NCBI GenBank assembly: GCA_016928755.1
Contig: JAFGKB010000319.1
Coordinates: 1-15,837 of the forward strand
Source: Anaerolineae bacterium
GTDB lineage: Bacteria; Chloroflexota; Anaerolineae; B4-G1; SLSP01
Direction of reading: 5' to 3'
DNA: 15,837 bases
Shown: piece after piece, positions 14,763 through 15,837 of the stretch
Layout: every line of letters starts with the position of its first letter
How positions within the stretch are numbered: position 1 is the stretch's first letter
The notes under the pieces: model-generated
The model's input: only the letters and a program-made list of their open reading frames with translations
Databases searched by the model: none
Told to the model about the DNA's origin: nothing
Translations under genes and position numbers: made by a program

Positions 14763-14782
14763 CAGGTTTAAACACTTACCTG
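14763..14782. promoter_or_regulatory. Dyad at the ecfA transcription start (operator candidate)
   Basis: Inverted arms CAGGT (14763-14767) and ACCTG (14778-14782) are separated by 10 bases, covering the expected start point just beyond the ecfA -10 box. A larger inverted pair CTTGCAG (14742-14748) and CTGCAAG (14780-14786) encloses it. A repressor responding to the imported vitamin is a reasonable idea but is not shown. Confidence 0.35.
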
Positions 14783-14784
14783 CA

Positions 14785-14813
14785 AGTATAATATTACTTT
14801 CATTATTGGTCAA
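14785..14813 (-). promoter_or_regulatory. Sigma-70-type promoter for ecfA-ecfT
   Basis: On the minus strand TTGACC (plus-strand 14808-14813) and TATACT (plus-strand 14785-14790) are separated by 17 bases. Transcription from about 14778 leaves a 50-base leader before the ATG at 14727. Both boxes differ from consensus by one base at most. Confidence 0.75.
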
Positions 14814-14892
14814 AGTAGAGTGCGCTATCCGGACTACAAACCGGCTACAAAGGTTTCAGTTAAGTGATTTTTCGAGTTTATTCTGACACTAG

Positions 14893-14961
14893 TACTCCAC
14901 TGAAAATCGGTCAGGTGCAACGCACTTAAGAAAGTGCAATGCACCGATTTGCGGAGGAGTA
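14893..14961 (+). ncRNA. Extended stem-loop in front of the ECF S-component gene (leader RNA or REP-like palindrome)
   Basis: Within the 309-base gap 14728-15036, four stacked helices form one long hairpin. P1 pairs 14893-14898 with 14956-14961, P2 14904-14908 with 14946-14950, P3 14914-14919 with 14940-14945, and P4 14922-14927 with 14932-14937, with an AAGA tetraloop. In all, 23 base pairs are broken by small internal loops. P3/P4 also contain two short palindromes, GTGCAACGCAC and GTGCAATGCAC, 19 bases apart. It lies 75 bases before the S gene. I see no TPP, cobalamin, FMN or T-box signatures. It could be a regulatory leader, a two-site operator, or a dispersed palindromic repeat. Confidence 0.45.
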
Positions 14962-15036
14962 TGCGCCATTTCTTTAATTGACATTTGTAGAAATAGGATG
15001 AAAATCAAGCATCAAGATAGAATATGGAGCTTTTTT

Positions 15037-15594
15037 ATGGCTGGAGATCGGATACGTAAGATTGTTATTGCCGGTGTAATGGGTGCCATTTCGGCCCTTC
15101 TGGGCTGGACCCACTGGGGTTTTATTCCCTGGTTTAGTGGGGCATCCTTGACCATTATGCATGTCCCGGTGATTATCGGGGCTGTTCTTGAAGGCCCCGT
15201 GGTAGGAATGTCCATCGGCCTGATTTTCGGTGGGTTCAGCATGTTACAGGCGGCCATCGCCCCCCTTGGTCCTACAGATGTTATTTTTACTAATCCCTTG
15301 ATAGCGGTCTTACCCCGTTTGGTTATCGGGCCGGTGGCCTGGCTGGTCTACCATCTCTTGGAAAAACATCCCGTAGTGGGATTTGGCGCCGCCGGCATAG
15401 CCGGTAGTTTAACCAATACGCTTTTAGTCTTGGGGATGATTGCGCTGCTCGGTTATATGCCCTGGGCGGCACTGCCGGCACTCATTGTGATCAATGGCTT
15501 ACCGGAAGCTGCCGCCTCGGCAATTATCACCACTGCCGTTATCGCTGCTTGGCGACAAATTGAAATAGGCAAGCGCCAAGGTGCAGATATCTAG
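15037..15594 (+). CDS. ECF transporter substrate-binding S component
   Basis: The protein is 186 residues from the chosen start. It is the membrane-embedded S component that captures a vitamin-like substrate and toggles against EcfT. About six hydrophobic helices fill the chain. The family-typical block SLTIMHVPVIIGAVLEGPVVG, the small-residue helix GMSIGLIFGG, and the NPLIAVLPRLVIGP segment are all present. These fit the general ECF_trnsprt (PF12822) group and resemble pantothenate-type S proteins; the substrate is not proven. A longer reading from 14998 adds 13 polar residues, but its ATG has no spaced ribosome site. The ATG at 15037 has GGAG seven bases upstream and begins directly before helix 1 (AGDRIRKIVIAGVMGA), so I chose it. 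The gene diverges from ecfA-ecfT, which probably supplies its energising module. Confidence 0.87.
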   Translation: MAGDRIRKIVIAGVMGAISALLGWTHWGFIPWFSGASLTIMHVPVIIGAVLEGPVVGMSIGLIFGGFSMLQAAIAPLGPTDVIFTNPLIAVLPRLVIGPVAWLVYHLLEKHPVVGFGAAGIAGSLTNTLLVLGMIALLGYMPWAALPALIVINGLPEAAASAIITTAVIAAWRQIEIGKRQGADI

Positions 15595-15698
15595 CTAGGG
15601 TTCAGGTTGGAAAGCAAGTTGAGACATTTCGCCATCCGTTATGCTGAATAACAACCATAAGAGACATAGTTCAGTGCAGAGAGAAAGTCTTGACCCCC

Positions 15699-15837
15699 TG
15701 TCATCCTGAGCGTAGCGAAGGAACCTACCTGGAGCCTGTCGAAAGGTCTAGATGCCTCGGCTTCGCTCGGCATGACGATATGACACATAACCAACGAACC
15801 CATCACCCTGAGCGAAGTCGAAGGGTCTAGATGCTTC
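15699..15837. repeat. Cluster of REP-like short palindromic repeats
   Basis: Several copies of a short dispersed-repeat type lie beyond the S gene and run to the window edge. One is CATCCTGAGCGTAGCGAAGG (15702-15721). A degenerate unit is GAGCCTGTCGAAAGG (15732-15746). An inverted unit spans 15754-15779, CCTCGGCTTCGCTCGGCATGA. A further unit is CACCCTGAGCGAAGTCGAAG (15804-15823). GGTCTAGATGC occurs identically at 15745-15755 and 15824-15834. The first and inverted units can pair into a large hairpin. Such CCTGAGC..GAAGG repeats are common in intergenic DNA of several phyla, including Chloroflexota. No gene or terminator is seen in 15595-15698. Confidence 0.75.

Noticed and set aside
14978..14983. 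Perfect TTGACA upstream of the S-component gene
   Set aside because: No acceptable -10 box occurs 16-19 bases downstream (AAAATC is all that is found), so I do not call it a promoter.
14998..15036. Longer reading of the S-component gene starting at ATG 14998
   Set aside because: The ATG follows AGG with no spacing and the added 13 residues are polar and unlike the family start; ATG 15037 has GGAG at good spacing.
14728..15036. Known vitamin riboswitch in the ECF intergenic region
   Set aside because: I looked for TPP, cobalamin, FMN, preQ1 and T-box consensus blocks on both strands and saw none; only the unclassified stem-loop remains.
15699..15837. Repeats at the right edge as a CRISPR array
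   Set aside because: Units are palindromic, in both orientations, imperfect and irregularly spaced, with no unique spacers of constant length and no cas genes.

Overview
The window is a gene-dense bacterial chromosomal segment of moderate GC. It most resembles the phylum Chloroflexota, probably class Anaerolineae. That assignment rests on gene content: a DUF6391-like membrane protein, a stand-alone Mut7-C/PIN-type protein with a zinc ribbon, a Thr/Pro-stalked sortase, a HAMP-GAF-GAF sensor, an EcfA-EcfA fusion, and the intergenic CCTGAGCG..GCGAAGG repeat type. It is an inference from family knowledge, not from a marker tree.

Left part, all on the minus strand (13-5887). A gene for a Mut7-C RNase-domain protein is followed by the ribosomal operon rplU (L21)-rpmA (L27)-rpmE (L31). 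The L31 carries an added C-terminal helix-hairpin-helix domain resembling the RNA polymerase alpha-subunit CTD. A strong intrinsic terminator closes this operon. Next come tdk (thymidine kinase) and a first hypoxanthine phosphoribosyltransferase, joined by a 1-base stop/start overlap, then a second intrinsic terminator. A sigma-70-type promoter embedded in that terminator appears to drive a tightly coupled group: a second hpt paralogue, a sortase, a DUF6391-like membrane protein and holA (DNA polymerase III delta). The genes serve nucleotide salvage, ribosome assembly and replication, plus one surface-protein enzyme.

Middle part. radA and ftsK form a plus-strand pair (6105-9877) behind a promoter whose -35/spacer region is a perfect 7-bp dyad, reminiscent of a degenerate LexA (GAAC-N4-GTTC) box. 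ftsK converges with, and overlaps by 33 bp, a minus-strand membrane sensor (TM-extracytoplasmic region-TM-HAMP-GAF-GAF) that has no kinase, cyclase or other output domain.

Right part. A vitamin-type ECF transporter occupies the region: an EcfA-EcfA fusion and EcfT on the minus strand, and the substrate-binding S component on the plus strand, divergently arranged. The 309-base region between them holds a clear promoter for ecfA, a dyad at its start point, and a 69-base extended stem-loop in front of the S gene. A related sequence, TCAGGT..AA..CACTTA, lies at both places. The last 140 bases of the window are a cluster of short palindromic REP-like repeats.

No RNA genes, CRISPR arrays, phage genes or transposases were recognised. 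The main novelties are the L31/alpha-CTD-like fusion, the structured ecfS leader, the dyad over the radA promoter, the output-less sensor, and the tandem hpt genes that differ at the purine-stacking residue.
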